A stretch of DNA of 64,000 bases from Enoplolaimus lenunculus (GCA_030248215.1 JASANG010002785.1:62001-126000), one strand, 5' to 3'. Positions 24,001 to 51,399 are shown, counted from the stretch's first letter. Notes: generated by a model from the letters alone, not told the origin. A program made the numbers and translations.

Positions 24001-27000
24001 GGTAAAAAATTCTTATTTGCATTAGTAAAGCGCGCGTCGGGTAAAAGGAATTCCTACCAGTATCCCACTCTAGGCGTGATACCGGACTAGTAAGAAGGGT
24101 TTACTCTCAAAGCTTTGACATAATGTTTCAGTTTAAGGTTTAGGTTCAACATTTAACTTTAGGTTTAGGCTCAGGTTTCGGAGATAGGAGGTTTATTGTT
24201 TGCTTTTAATGCTAGATTTAGTTCAAGATTTAAGAATAAGTGGATTTCGGTAGTTCAGATTTATGGCCAATGCAAAGAACAGGGCCGGAGCAGTATTATA
24301 TGCATATTCCTAAGCCGACGCCTAAGGCAAGCAAAAGTTGATATCTGTCAGTAGAGTTTCTACTGAAGTTCCAATTTAGCCTTAACATAAAAATATAATA
24401 ACCTAAAGTCCTTATGGTTAAATGTGTGTAGCACACGTAATAAAGATAGTGATAGGTCTTGTAACTTTCAAACCAGCGAATGGAGAGGTTCGAAATATAG
24501 CGGAATTTTCGAGTTTGCTTTGTCCTATGAAAGCGCCAATTTTGAGATCCACATTTGCAGGAGTTCGTCTGTTTGGACAACCTACCGCTAACCGGTCATA
24601 TGTGCTATGTGTATTAGAGAATATAGGCCTATACACTTAGTTGCACCTTACAAGTACCTTACTTCAATCCATAAATTTAGCTACTTTGAGCCATGTATAT
24701 AGAACAGGACCGGAACAATAGCGTAAGCATATTCATAAGCCTAAGCCTACGCGTATGACTAAGCGTATGGATGAGCCGATTCCTAAGCCGAAGCCTAAGC
24801 CTAAGCAAACAAATTAGTCTAAAGCTTAAACTGACTCTATTATAGCGCCTCCGGAAAACGATCTGCCACTGTTCTTTACATGGGCCGCTACATTTTCAGA
24901 ATTCAGCAATATTTAACGCAACGCTGGATGAACTAGAGCTCGCGTTATGGATACGCGATTTAATTCCAAGAGCAATCGATGTATATCTCGATGGGATCGA
25001 CTTGGATCCGGAACAAATTTTTTACCACGTCGACCGTGATATAGCGGAACAAGATGCAGCTAATTGCAACTTAGCGCAGTCCCAGTTGCATGCAAGCGTC
25101 GCCAGCTTGGATTCTACCCAGTGTAGCAGCTATGAAGTGGCAAGGGATAGGCCGGTTCGTTTTAGAGTACTTGGTTACTTACCTGCACACTAGTTTTGGC
25201 CCATGTAAACATCAGGGGCGGAACGATTTTCTGTTAGACTGGAAAAGAGTAAGCTTAAGCTTTAGACTAATTTTTTTGCTCGGCTTAGACTTAGGCTTAG
25301 GCTTAGGCTTAGAAATACTCATTCTTACGCTTAGGCTTAGGCTTAGGCTTAGGCTTAGGCTTAGGCTTAGGAATATGCTTATAATCCTGTTCCGCCCCTG
25401 TTCTTTGCATTGGCCCTAGTTTATTTTAATAGAAGCCGAAAACCTGCCCACCACACACAATTTCTATACCTTATCACATGCTTAGGTATAGGCTCAGGAC
25501 TTTATTAAGCTTAGGCTTTCAGGCTTAAGTTTAGGCTTGTGCTTCAGTGTTGGTTTAGGCATAAGCTATACTTAGGCTTAGGCTTAGGTTTTGGCTTATT
25601 CTCAAGCATACACTTAGTTTAGCCGCTGGTTCGTTATATTTGTAGGCGAAGTCACAGCTTAAGACCATGGCGATAGTTTACATTTCTGTGTTGGAACTAT
25701 ACGGACTGGCCAACCCATAAATTGTAGCGGACGGTTAAGACCATACGCCGACAATTGAACCTGCGATCTTTTGTGCTCCATCAAACTGCCAACAGTATCC
25801 GGGCTAACAAAAATAGGGTCGGTCCCCTAAAAACTCAGAGTCCTTAGGCCCTTAGATATCAGCAAAAAGTAAAGCCTATATTGACGTTTTGTCATAATAC
25901 TCTAAATTTGGAGATTTTGACCCTGAGTGTGTTGTATATATACGCATGCCATATAGACATACCGTCTGTTACCCTAAACGAAACGACACTTTTGTGGTCT
26001 CCCCAGAATGGGGACACCCTTCCCCCGCAGTCTTATAAACTAGCTGTCTCAATTAATAAATTGCTTAGTGTAGGGGGTTGGGCATCAATAGCCTCCATCG
26101 TTATTAGCATTTTTCTATTGTGTGTGTGGAAACTTCAAGAGTGCCAAACAAATAGTATAGCTTAGGCCAAGGCATAGTTTACAGTGTCAGAAGCTTAGGC
26201 TTAAGCTTAGAAATATGCTTATACTACTGTATACGTCTCTCAGTTGTACATGGACCATTTGTGGGTGGGGAACGTTTCTACGGGGGGTGAAATTAAAAAA
26301 GTGTTGCGTTTTTTAAGGTCTCACCTCACAAAATCTCAGTTCACAAAATCGACGGTGGGAGAACATGCGGTTTTCAAGTGGATCGAACCGTGGCTCAAAG
26401 TGACATTTTGTCAGGGGTCACTGAAGCCAGTGAGTTAGTGTACCACGCGGCCGGCGGTGCCACCGAGGAACCACTTCAACGGTGTGAAGATATACCAAAT
26501 GACCTCGAAAGCAAATACATTAGCGCAACCCAATATGCCGATTCGGGTGATCTCGATAAGGTAACACGGTACGCTTTCATAGCAGAATTGCGCTCGTGCA
26601 CACTGTCTCCAACATTTAAAATTAAGGTTTAGGCTTAGGCTTAGGCTTAATAGGCTTAGTCTTAGGCTTAGGCTTAGGCTTAATAGGCTTAGGCTTAGGC
26701 TTACGCTTAGGCTTAGGCTTAGGATAAGGCCTAGGCTTAGGCTTAGGCTTAGGCTTTGGCTTTGGCTTAGGCTTAGGCTTAGGCTTAGGCTTAGGCTTAG
26801 GCTTTGGCTTAGGCTTACGCTTCGGCTTCGGCTTAGGCTTCGGCGTCGGCTTAGGCTTAGGCGTCGGCTTAGGCTTCGGCGTCGGCTTAGGCTTAGGCTT
26901 CGGCGTCGACTTAGGCTTCGGCGTCGGCTTAGGCTTCGGCTTAGGCTTAGGCTCAGGGTTAGGCTTAGGCTTAGGCTTAGGCTTATGCTTCGGCTTCGGC

Positions 27001-28760
27001 TTAGGCTTAGGCTTCGGCTTAGGTTTAGGCTCAGGGTTGGGCTTAGGCTTCGGCTTAGGCTTCGGCTTCGGCTTAAGCTTAGGCTTAGGCTTCGGCTTCG
27101 GCTTAGGCTTAGGCTCAGGTTAATCTTAGGCTTCGGCTTCGGCTTAGTCTTCGGCTTCGGCTTAAGCTTAGGCTTAGGCTTCGGCGTCGGCTTCGGCTTA
27201 GGCTTAGGCTCAGGGTTAGGGCTAGGCTTAGGCTTAGGGTTAGGCTTAGGCTTAAGCTTAGGCGTACGCTTCGATTAATCATAAATACCAAAATATTCGC
27301 TTTGTTGATTATTGTTTACCTAAAATTCAGGAGCTACCATACAAGTATACGAATACAGCTGTGGCTAAGGCAAGTGGAGACACTGGAACGCCCTTCGAAA
27401 AGGGTCTTAATGTTCGGACGACTCCCAAAGGTCAGAGACAACGATCGTTCGATGCTCACACCAGGTTTGACGGAATGGATGGACAAATGCAAGGAGCCAA
27501 TGGTGATAACAGTAGAACCAAAATGGATAACCTTGACCATAAACAGTTTCATACGATTGCAGCACGTCGTCATCGAGTTTCTACTTAATTTCAAAATACT
27601 GGTGGATGGAGGGTTGAAATGATTTGGTTTCTAGGATCTAGGCGCTCACAGTAAGCTGGTAGGTTCCAGTTAAAACTGGCAATTGCTAGAACAAGACCGT
27701 AACAGTAGTATACTGTACAGAGACAAGAAATAAGAGAGGGTTGATGTTTATTTGGCCTCTCGAGAGGGCACCGCTCCGTTATTCGGTTACGGGCTGTTAT
27801 TAATCTTCAACCCGCCCTCCGGCACCCTTCGTTACATATATTTGGTATTGCAACTATTCATTGAATTAAACGTTTTTTGCCTTATATCAAAATCTTGGGC
27901 GATAATGCAAGGTTATGCTTTGAAATGTTACTTTCAAACTTAAGAACACTTTATAGTTTCGAACGCAATTTTATTGGGTCCTGGAGTCATTTATGCGCTA
28001 CAGTTATGGACAATTGACATTTATGGACTCTAATTAGGGTTTTGGGACTCTATCGGCTTACGGACTCTTATCAGGGATACGGACTCCTATTAATTGGGAG
28101 TCAAAATGGGGACCTCCCCTTCTTATTACCCCATCTTATTCAGGTCACTACAGTATAAGCATATGACTAAAGCCTAACCATAAGCAAAAAGCAGGCTTAA
28201 CTTTAGCTTAGCACTATTGCAGTCCCGCAGAAAAACGTTTCGCCCCTGATTTTTACATATGTCATCAAAATTGTACTTTAACTCGAGTATTTAAAAAATG
28301 CTACCTTAGCCATTTTATATGATTATACTTGAATTGGTAAAATGACAAAAAATTTCACTTGTTTTCTTTTGATTGCTTAGATAGTCCATTGTGAAACCGG
28401 AGGTGAAAATACCGTAGCCACAGGCCAACAAAATTTGCCGGATCCAGAGCTGATACCGGAAGTGAAGCGAAATTATGACGTTAAAATGTTGTTCAATTCG
28501 GTAGTTTTAGCAAATATCTGTAAGGCGTTATTTGTAAATCTCTTCGTTTTACGCTTATTTTTTTACGAAATCCAGGCAATTTTTTCCTCATATTTGTATG
28601 AACAGTTAAAACAAAACGTACTATAAACAAATAAATTTTGTAAAGCTTATGCAGAATTTCACTACAGAAACTGCCGAATCCTGTGGCAAAAATTCTACCG
28701 GAGCCGGTGGTCGATTTTCTGCAAGAGCCAGAAGTACATCAACAGTTGTATCCTGAATAA
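15067..28760 (+). CDS. NAP1/SET-family nucleosome assembly protein (histone chaperone)
   Basis: Phase-consistent exons: 16471-16545, 17508-17658, 18166-18222, 18628-18694, 19462-19559, 21018-21089, 22446-22594, 23411-23585, 24900-25173, 26415-26560 and 27331-27588 (TAA). An upstream exon 15067-15115 joins in frame if read [10 protein letters not shown]; it also holds an ATG in another frame, so the start is unresolved. Family hallmarks in order: a helical N-terminal segment ending [65 protein letters not shown]; and [20 protein letters not shown]. These match the NAP fold strands and the C-terminal helix, which bind histones and shuttle or deposit H2A-H2B. The tail after exon 24900 is unusual: long, serine- and basic-rich rather than a plain acidic tail. 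Two further 3' exons, 28381-about 28456 and 28668-28760, are open in phase 0, and the latter ends in TAA within AATAAA, so the true C-terminus may be there. Introns are full of inverted-repeat elements. Confidence 0.8.
15244..15466. mobile_element. MITE with CCGTATTCTCAAATGTGTGTAG ends
   Basis: Starts GCCCGTATTCTCAAATGTGT and ends, inverted, GGCCCATATTCTCAAATGTA. Both sides carry TAGC and ATCACCA blocks. Further copies: 24412-24632, 33404-33515 (fragment), 39045-39254, 42271-42494 and 51400-51566. Confidence 0.7.
16098..16352. mobile_element. MITE with TACACTGTAAATTTCAATGAG ends
   Basis: Left TACACTGTAAATTTCAATGA and right CTCACTGAAATTTATAGTG are inverted. The interior consists of diverged GAGTTGATT/AACTCA repeats. 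A second copy lies at 59221-59465. Confidence 0.7.
16646..16793. mobile_element. ~150-bp MITE with CCGTAGCCA ends
   Basis: Starts CCGTAGCCAAAGG and ends GTGAGCTGGCTACGG. The diagnostic interior is AAAATTTTCAACCTTGCTTG, with GCAAGGTGAGCTGGC near the right end. It lies in the first large intron of the NAP gene. Confidence 0.7.
16930..17092 (+). mobile_element. Telomere-repeat TIR element (GGCCCATGTA family)
   Basis: Starts GGCCCATGTATAGAGCAGG and ends CTGTTCTATGCATTGGCC. Its short core has GCTTAGGCTTACGC. Located in the NAP intron between exons 16471 and 17508. Confidence 0.75.
17375..17507 (+). repeat. 26-bp tandem repeat ending exactly at a NAP-gene splice acceptor
   Basis: About four and a half units of ATTAATTTCCCATCGACTCC plus TGTAAT. 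The last unit runs into ATATTAATTTTAG, the acceptor of exon 17508-17658, so every unit carries a near-acceptor pyrimidine stretch. Confidence 0.8.
17690..18075 (+). repeat. Intronic CCTAAG-rich remnants, duplicated block
   Basis: Two ~110-bp copies of a block containing GTCAACCGTAAGCCTAA, AACCTGAGCGAAAGCAGAAA and TAAAGCTTAAACTATTGT occur in direct tandem at about 17850-17955 and 17960-18080. CCTAAG is TTAGGC on the other strand. Confidence 0.6.
18417..18565. mobile_element. CCGTAGCCA MITE, copy in NAP intron
   Basis: Starts CCCGTAGCCAAGAAAGG, ends GTGAGCTGGCTACGGG; interior TTTTGAACCTTGCTTGTAAG. Inserted 62 bp upstream of exon 18628. Confidence 0.7.
19925..20087. mobile_element. CCGTAGCCA MITE, copy
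   Basis: Starts CCGTAGCCAGGCAGAGGG and ends GTGAGCTGGTTACGGG, with AAAATTTTCAACCTTGCTTG inside. Lies in the NAP intron 19560-21017. Confidence 0.7.
20278..20716 (-). mobile_element. TGACCCGAATAAGAGGGG MITE, copy 2
   Basis: Opposite orientation to 13950-14361. It begins AACCCGAATAAGAGGGGGG and ends CTTATTCGGGTCACTACAGT. It retains CCATTT, CCGTATCCCT and GGAGAGGCCAAATAAAT blocks. Confidence 0.75.
21243..21493 (-). repeat. Tandem partial copies of the telomere-repeat TIR element
   Basis: A ~115-bp unit (GGGCCAATGTAAAGAACAGG, GTATTATAAGCATATTCC, CCTAAG repeats, TCTAAAGCTTGAGCTTACTC) is repeated more than twice head to tail, so the element has been tandemly amplified rather than inserted several times. 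Confidence 0.75.
21770..22345 (+). mobile_element. Telomere-repeat TIR element with nested tandem duplication
   Basis: The element starts at 21839 (GGTCCATGTATAGAACAGGG) and its first right end is at about 22053. Flanks TCACGTAC and TCGCGTAC match 7 of 8. The region CGTACGGTACTGCACGG plus a TTAGGC tract plus the right end is then repeated (22054-22222), followed by a third partial unit to 22339 with ten TTAGGC units. Sequence before the element (CCATACGGTATCGTACGTGA) belongs to the same CG-rich palindromic block. Confidence 0.75.
22612..22914. mobile_element. MITE with CAAGAGTGGATAATCG ends, copy
   Basis: Right end on the other strand reads CAAGAGTGGATAATCGCTAT then TTAACAAGACTGTGCAACTG. The interior has CATACGTAAAGTGTCATGGT, also found in the copies at 32114-32404 and, in part, 32412-32681. 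The left end is truncated. Confidence 0.65.
24412..24632. mobile_element. TATTCTCAAATGTGTGTAG MITE, copy
   Basis: Contains AAATGTGTGTAGCACACG at the left and GTGCTATGTGTATTAGAGAA at the right, with GGTCTTGTAACTTTCAAACC inside. In NAP intron 23586-24899. Confidence 0.6.
24688..24886 (-). mobile_element. Telomere-repeat TIR element inserted in a splice acceptor tract
   Basis: Starts GAGCCATGTATATAGAACAG and ends TGTTCTTTACATGGGCC. Flanks GCTACTTT (24680-24687) and GCTACATT (24887-24894) are an 8-bp duplication with one mismatch. The second flank is itself the pyrimidine tract of the acceptor CTACATTTTCAG of NAP exon 24900. The core is CCTAAG repeats (TTAGGC on the minus strand). Confidence 0.85.
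25198..25415 (+). mobile_element. Telomere-repeat TIR element, well-preserved copy
   Basis: Starts GGCCCATGTAAACATCAGGG and ends CCGCCCCTGTTCTTTGCATT plus GGCC. Flanks CTAGTTTT and CTAGTTTA are an 8-bp duplication (7 of 8). Two TTAGGC tracts of about 4 and 7 units are separated by AAATACTCATTCTTACG. Confidence 0.9.
25480..25640 (+). repeat. Degenerate TTAGGC-rich intronic tract
   Basis: Scattered GCTTAGG/GGCTTAG variants without recognisable element ends, in the NAP intron 25174-26414. Confidence 0.5.
25738..25812 (-). repeat. tRNA-like (SINE-head) fragment
   Basis: The minus strand has an A-box-like TTGGCAGTTTGATGGAGC and a B-box-like CGCAGGTTCAATTGTC with tRNA-like spacing. No matching acceptor stem is visible. 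Confidence 0.35.
25881..26165 (+). other. 94-codon open frame with one membrane segment, uncertain
   Basis: Inside the NAP intron 25174-26414. It predicts a short protein with one hydrophobic helix ([17 protein letters not shown]) near the C-terminus and an N-glycosylation-like NETT. No splice sites or homology are recognised. It may be a chance open frame or a remnant. Confidence 0.15.
26625..27272 (+). repeat. 650-bp interstitial TTAGGC array with TTCGGC and GTCGGC variants
   Basis: Over 100 six-base units in one direction. Pure TTAGGC runs dominate the first third. The middle and end mix TTCGGC, GTCGGC, TTTGGC and TCAGGG units in repeated combinations such as GGCTTCGGCGTCGGCTTAGG. It lies in the NAP intron between exons 26415-26560 and 27331. 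No element ends flank it, so it is an array in its own right or an expanded element core. Confidence 0.95.
27720..28155 (+). mobile_element. TGACCCGAATAAGAGGGG MITE, copy 3
   Basis: Begins AGAAATAAGAGAGGG (left end worn) and ends CTTATTCAGGTCACTACAGT. It shares TTATTTGGCCTCTCGAGAG, CACCCTTCGTTACATA and CAGGGATACGGACTC with the other copies. Directly downstream of NAP exon 27331. Confidence 0.75.
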
Positions 28761-28761
28761 A
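28756..28761 (+). promoter_or_regulatory. AATAAA overlapping the stop of the last NAP-gene candidate exon
   Basis: Exon 28668-28760 ends CCT GAA TAA followed by A, so AATAAA overlaps the stop exactly as in the convergent transglutaminase gene. This supports the exon being the true 3' end of the plus-strand gene. Confidence 0.35.
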
Positions 28762-29109
28762 TCCCGTACTTTTTTAGCGTTTATTCAACTCAAAACATAT
28801 ATTATTCACTCATTATAGATATTTACGTTGCAACACACAAAATAATTGTCTTGAAATTTTGAGACATTCAATAGATTGTGGTCTGTACTAAGATACAAAT
28901 GTGTAAAATTTCAGATTGTTTCTTAAAATTAAAACAATTTTTTGTATGTGGCTTATAAATTGACTGCAGATCGTTGTTGTAATGTTTAAAAAATTTAATT
29001 TGAAAATGATAAGAATTTCATAATTGTAAGCTTAAATATGACAAAATTTTATAATAGAATGAGTTAAGCAAATGTGGATTACGAAAATTTCCAAAGCTAA
29101 ATTCTTCGC

Positions 29110-29410
29110 CCACATTTTCTATAAAATGACAGCTGCAAATTCTAAAAATTGCAGCTGCAAGTCCCAAAATCTGCAAATGCAATTTCCGAAATTTAAAACT
29201 AAAATTTGTTAAATTTGCAAATGCAATTTTCATGATTGGAAAAAATTTACAACTGCAATTTTCGAAATTTGCAACTGCAACTGCCAAAATTTAGAACTGA
29301 AAAGTTCTAAAATATGCAACTGCAATATCCAAGCTTTGGAACTGCAATTTCCAATATTTAAAACTGCAATGTCCAAAGTTTGCAGCCTCAATTTGCAAAA
29401 TTTGCAAATT
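29110..29410. repeat. Degenerate ~27-bp tandem repeat (AAATTTGCAACTGCAATTT)
   Basis: Ten or so diverged units built on GCAACTGCAATTTCC and AAATTTGCAA, consistent with an old minisatellite. Between the two convergent genes. Confidence 0.6.
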
Positions 29411-29542
29411 TGATACAGAAATTATTACATTAAACGAAACCAACATTTATGCACATATTATGCATGCATCATAAAGGATCTGTATAGGAATCAATATTTT
29501 GCAAACATATTATGGGGTTAAAGGCATTGTGTTGCGTGTTTC

Positions 29543-29754
29543 GGCCAATGTAAAAACAGGGGTGGAACAGTATTATAAGCAAATTCCTAAGCCTAAGCCT
29601 AAGCCTAAGCCTAAGCGTAAGAATGAGTATATTCCTAAGCCTAAGCCTAAAGCCTAAAGTCAAGCAAAAAAATTCGTCTAAAGCTTAAGCTTACTCTTTT
29701 CTAATCCCACAAAAAAGCGTTCCGTCCCTGATCTTGACACGGGCGAGTGTTTGT
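29543..29754 (-). mobile_element. Telomere-repeat TIR element in the intergenic space
   Basis: Starts GGCCAATGTAAAAACAGGGG and ends CGTCCCTGATCTTGACACGG plus GC. The core is CCTAAG repeats (TTAGGC on the minus strand). Flanks CGTGTTTC and AGTGTTTG agree at 6 of 8. Confidence 0.85.
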
Positions 29755-29979
29755 CTAATTCCTACTCAGTCCCTGTTATAATCTATTATTTGTATGAAAT
29801 AAACGTTGCCAGAACCTAAAAGTGAACATTAATGTTAAAAACGCAGGACAGAAAACTCATTGTTTTCAAAAATATATTTTCGACAACCCCCTGTTGCTCA
29901 AGGGTGAAGCTCATTCACTTGAACCACTTGAACAATCACAGCAAATGCATCGAATTCAGAGGTATCAGGTTGTAATCCT

Positions 29980-30320
29980 AGCTTGATATTAGATCTCAAA
30001 TGAAATAGAATTCAACTGGCTCCTGTTACCTATAAGGTCCCGCTCACAAAACCTAAACCTAAACCTAAGTCTAAGTCTAAGCCTGAGCCTAAGTTTCTCA
30101 TTTTCCAGATCTCTGGTCACACGATCTCCTAGATGGCCGGCGCCTGTTAACTATAAGGGCTTGTTCACAAAGTCTTAAACTTCAGTGTCAGCCTAACCAT
30201 GAGCCTAAACTTCCCAGTCTGCCAATTTCCGGTTCCCTCATCTTACAGATAGCAGGCCGTTGTTAATTATAAGAGCCAGTTCACAAGCCCAAACCATTGC
30301 CTTTAGTCTAAAACTTGACG
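29980..30320. repeat. Diverged ~115-bp tandem repeat
   Basis: Three units share CTGTTAACTATAAGGGC and GTTCACAAA, with CCTAAACC or CCTAAG stretches in between. Just downstream of the transglutaminase stop. Confidence 0.5.
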
Positions 30321-30496
30321 GACGGCAAATCTCCAGTCACCCCCATCTGCCCCTGATGACAGACCCCCATAATTAACCCGAGCCATTAAATTGAAAAGAG
30401 TCGTCCGAACTTCTTAGTTCAATGACCCGCCTTTGATTCGAACCCACTATTTTCCTGGCTACATGTTTGTTCAGTTGAATTGAACGTGGGTCGAAT

Positions 30497-48293
<17,797 letters not shown>

Positions 48294-48470
48294 AATGTAA
48301 TATTTAAACAAACGTTCAAATTAATAAATGAGTTTTATAATATAACAATATAGTGCAATAGCAATAGCTGCAAATGCAGTTTCAATCCAAACCAGCAGCG
48401 CACCAGAGTGTAAATGGATAGTAAAAATAAATGGGAACGAACAACGCAAATTGTAATATAAAAGTGTTTC
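48294..48470. other. Region upstream of the transglutaminase start
   Basis: AT-rich. ATG at 48293-48291 opens exon 1 (MQHWGEAGSDL), whose donor GTAAAC joins exon 2 in phase. No clear promoter motif; a telomere-repeat element begins 178 bp upstream of the ATG. Confidence 0.4.
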
Positions 48471-48625
48471 GGCCCATGTAAAGATCAGGGGCGGAACGTT
48501 TTTCTGTGTGACTGCAATAGAGTAAAGCTTAAGCTTTAGACTATTTTTTTTGCTTGGCTTAGGCTTAGGCTTAGGCTAAGGAATACGCTTATACTACTGT
48601 TCCGCCCCTGTTTTTTACATTGGCC
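48471..48625 (+). mobile_element. Telomere-repeat TIR element, shortest complete copy
   Basis: Only 155 bp: GGCCCATGTAAAGATCAGGG, then TAAAGCTTAAGCTTTAGACT, about four TTAGGC units, TACGCTTATACTACTG and GTTTTTTACATTGGCC. Flanks AGTGTTTC and AACGTTTC agree at 6 of 8. Confidence 0.9.
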
Positions 48626-50229
48626 AACGTTTCAAACATGTTTTGTGTTTGTGCCAACACAATTGATGCATACATACAGAAATTCAGCGGGTTTTCAAAA
48701 ATTACCAAAATACCAGATGCATTGAAATTTTTAAGATTTCACAATGTATTTTGTAATTTTTATTTCATATCGAACGATTGCAGCATATCTGTAAATCAAA
48801 CGCCTGTGACGAGAAACGGTACAACAACCGAACGGTTTTCGCAAACAAACGTCTGAAAAAAAATTTCTAAATCTGGTAAAAGTTACGTTTCCTCATATGT
48901 TTACGATTTAGGAAATATCTCTCAGGAATATTTTACACGCTATTATGATAGTATTTACCTATAAACTAAATTTCGTAATACATTTGCATCAACTAAAAGT
49001 TAAAAACAATATTTTGTAGGCTTAATTTTATACTTTCAAGGTATTTACCATCGTCGAATCCGTAAATTTCTGATGGACAAACGATGCGATAGTGAAATAT
49101 ACCTTGCGAGCGAGACGCGCCGGAACAATTTCAGTACTTAATCTTAAACTATCAATATCCGGTTTTGATCCATCACAGGGGTGTGGTCTGAACAGCCCCC
49201 CAATGGAACCGACAGTGGTATCTAAATATGTGTATATATGTATACGTGTTTATGTATATAACTGTTTTTAAATTATCACTAGAAAAACGACTAAAATATA
49301 TGTTTCGTTTTAGTATAAAATTTAGTAAACACAACTTTCACTACAGTTAAACGAAGAAATGTTGAAGACTTTGGGGCAAAAATGTGGCAAAATTTGTACT
49401 TGTGAGATCGGCTGTTTAGATAAGAAGAATGTTTGTTGAAATTAAATCTTACATCGAAATATTTTCTGAGAATTTTCGATTTTGAGCAAAAAATATTGCT
49501 AAAAAACCGTTAATAAAGCAAGAATGTTCCACATACGTATTTCGGGTAACTTTTCAGCATTAATACTTTGTTTACAATATTTTCTTTAGAACAAAACGTT
49601 ATTATTGTTCTGTGAAAAGAAACTTTGCGTGCTGATTGGTGTATGCATTTGCTTTACTTCTGCGTGTTGCGGGAAGCCGGTTGGCAGGTAATTGGTTGAG
49701 CTTTATGTTTGCCAATTCTTGGTTCATGTGCAATATAATATATTACAGGTTTGGTCGACTGTAGCTGAAGGTGCACCACTTGAAGCCGCAATACCACGGT
49801 TTACCACTTCCTTAACGCCTTAGAAAAGGGCCTCGGGATCCTGGAGGGCACCAATAAAACCGGTCAGGAAAGCGAGTTCAAACAATTTTGAGCCTTCGAC
49901 GCAATTGTCAGGTTAACCATTCCATTATTTATGCTTATTTGGTTCATTGTTCGCTTCGCTCGCGAGGTTTGTTTTATATTGCGTCCCTACATATGTATGT
50001 GCCCTCCGGATCTTGGTTCAGTTGCTACGTCACCAAATTATACTTTGCACACCTATTTCACAGTTTGAGGGGGCTCGCATATTTTAACCCCTCGACTCAG
50101 AAACCCTATGCGGCACGCACGATCGCGTCTTTGAGCTTTCTTGTAATTCGGGTTCTACAGAACCGCTATGACTAAACGGTAATAACGACAAAGTAAAACT
50201 ATTGACCAGCTTATGTATACTCCGCCCAC
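48626..50229. other. Intergenic AT-rich DNA, no gene recognised
   Basis: No coding signal. A stretch at about 49500-49630 (CACATACGTATTTCGGGTAA, TTCTGTGAAAAG) recurs in diverged form at 40020-40140 and 55390-55505, so it is probably another old repeat family. Confidence 0.4.
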
Positions 50230-51360
50230 ACGCTTAAGCTTACGCTCAGGCATAGGTTTAGAAAGAGCCTTACGCTAGCATAAGCCTATGCCTAAGCCGC
50301 TGGCTAAAATACTTAAACAACCTAAGCCTATGCCTAAGCCGCTGGCTAAAGTACTTAAACCAAAGCCTATGCCTAAGCCGCTGGCTAAAGTACTTAAACC
50401 TAAGTCTATGCCTAAGTCGCTGGCTAAAATACTTAAACCTAAGCCTATGCCTAAGCCGCTGGCTAAAGTACTTAAACCTAAGCCTATGCCTAAGCCGCTG
50501 GCTAAAGTACTTAAACCAAAGCCTATGCCTAAGCCGCTGGCTAAAGTACTTAAACCTAAGTCTATGCTTAAGTCGCTGGCTAAAGTACTTAATCCTAAGC
50601 CTATGCCTAAGCCGCTGGCTAAAGTACTTAAACCAAACCCTATGCCTAAGCCGCTGGCTAAAGTACTTAAACCTAAGTCTATGCCTAAGTCGCTGGCTAA
50701 AATACTTAAACCTAAGCCTATGCCTAAGCCGCTGGCTAAAGTACTTAAACCTAAGCCTATGCCTAAGCCGCTGGCTAAAGTACTTAAACCAAAGCCTATG
50801 CCTAAGTCGCTGGCTAAAGTACTTAATCCTAAGCCTATGCCTAAGCCGCTGGCTAAAGTACTTAAACCTAAGTCTATGCCTAAGTCGCTGGCTAAAGTAC
50901 TTAATCCTAAGCCTATGCCTAAGCCGCTGGCTAAAGTACTTAAACCAAAGCCTATGCCTAAGCCGCTGGCTAAAGTACTTAAACCTAAGTCTATGCCTAA
51001 GTCGCTGGCTAAAATACTTAAACCTAAGCCTATGCCTAAGCCGCTGGCTAAAGTACTTAAACCTCAGCCTATGCCTAAGCCGCTGGCTAAAGTACTTAAA
51101 CCAAAGCCTATGCCTAAGTCGCTGGCTAAAGTACTTAATCCTAAGCCTATGCCTAAGCCGCTGGCTAAAGTACTTAAACCTAAGTCTATGCCTAAGTCGC
51201 TGGCTAAAGTACTTAATCCTAAGCCTATGCCTAAGCCGCTGGCTAAAGTACTTAAACCTAAGTCTATGCCTAAGTCGCTGGCTAAAGTACTTAATCCTAA
51301 GCCTATGCCTAAGTCGCTGCGTGAAGTACTTAAACCTAAGCCTTTGCCTAAGCGCATAAA
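50230..51360 (+). repeat. 39-bp minisatellite, ~27 units, containing CCTAAGCC
   Basis: The unit is CCTATGCCTAAGCCGCTGG plus CTAAAGTACTTAAACCTAAG. Because 39 is divisible by 3 and units lack stops, the plus strand is open from 50288 to 51405 and would read ([13 protein letters not shown])n. Variant units (AAGTCT, AATCCT, AAAATA) alternate in pairs, giving a 78-bp higher-order period. The opposite strand is also open for over 100 codons. There is no start context, splice site or polyadenylation signal to support expression. Confidence 0.95.
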
Positions 51361-51399
51361 GCTAGTATTGTCAAGTTTAGGTAGCACCTACTCCAGTTT

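Noticed and set aside
26985-27278. Leu/Arg/Gly-rich open frame
   Set aside because: Again a reading of the interstitial TTAGGC array; it lies in a NAP intron.
29110-29410. Possible CRISPR-like array
   Set aside because: Units are degenerate with no unique spacers of constant length; eukaryotic context.
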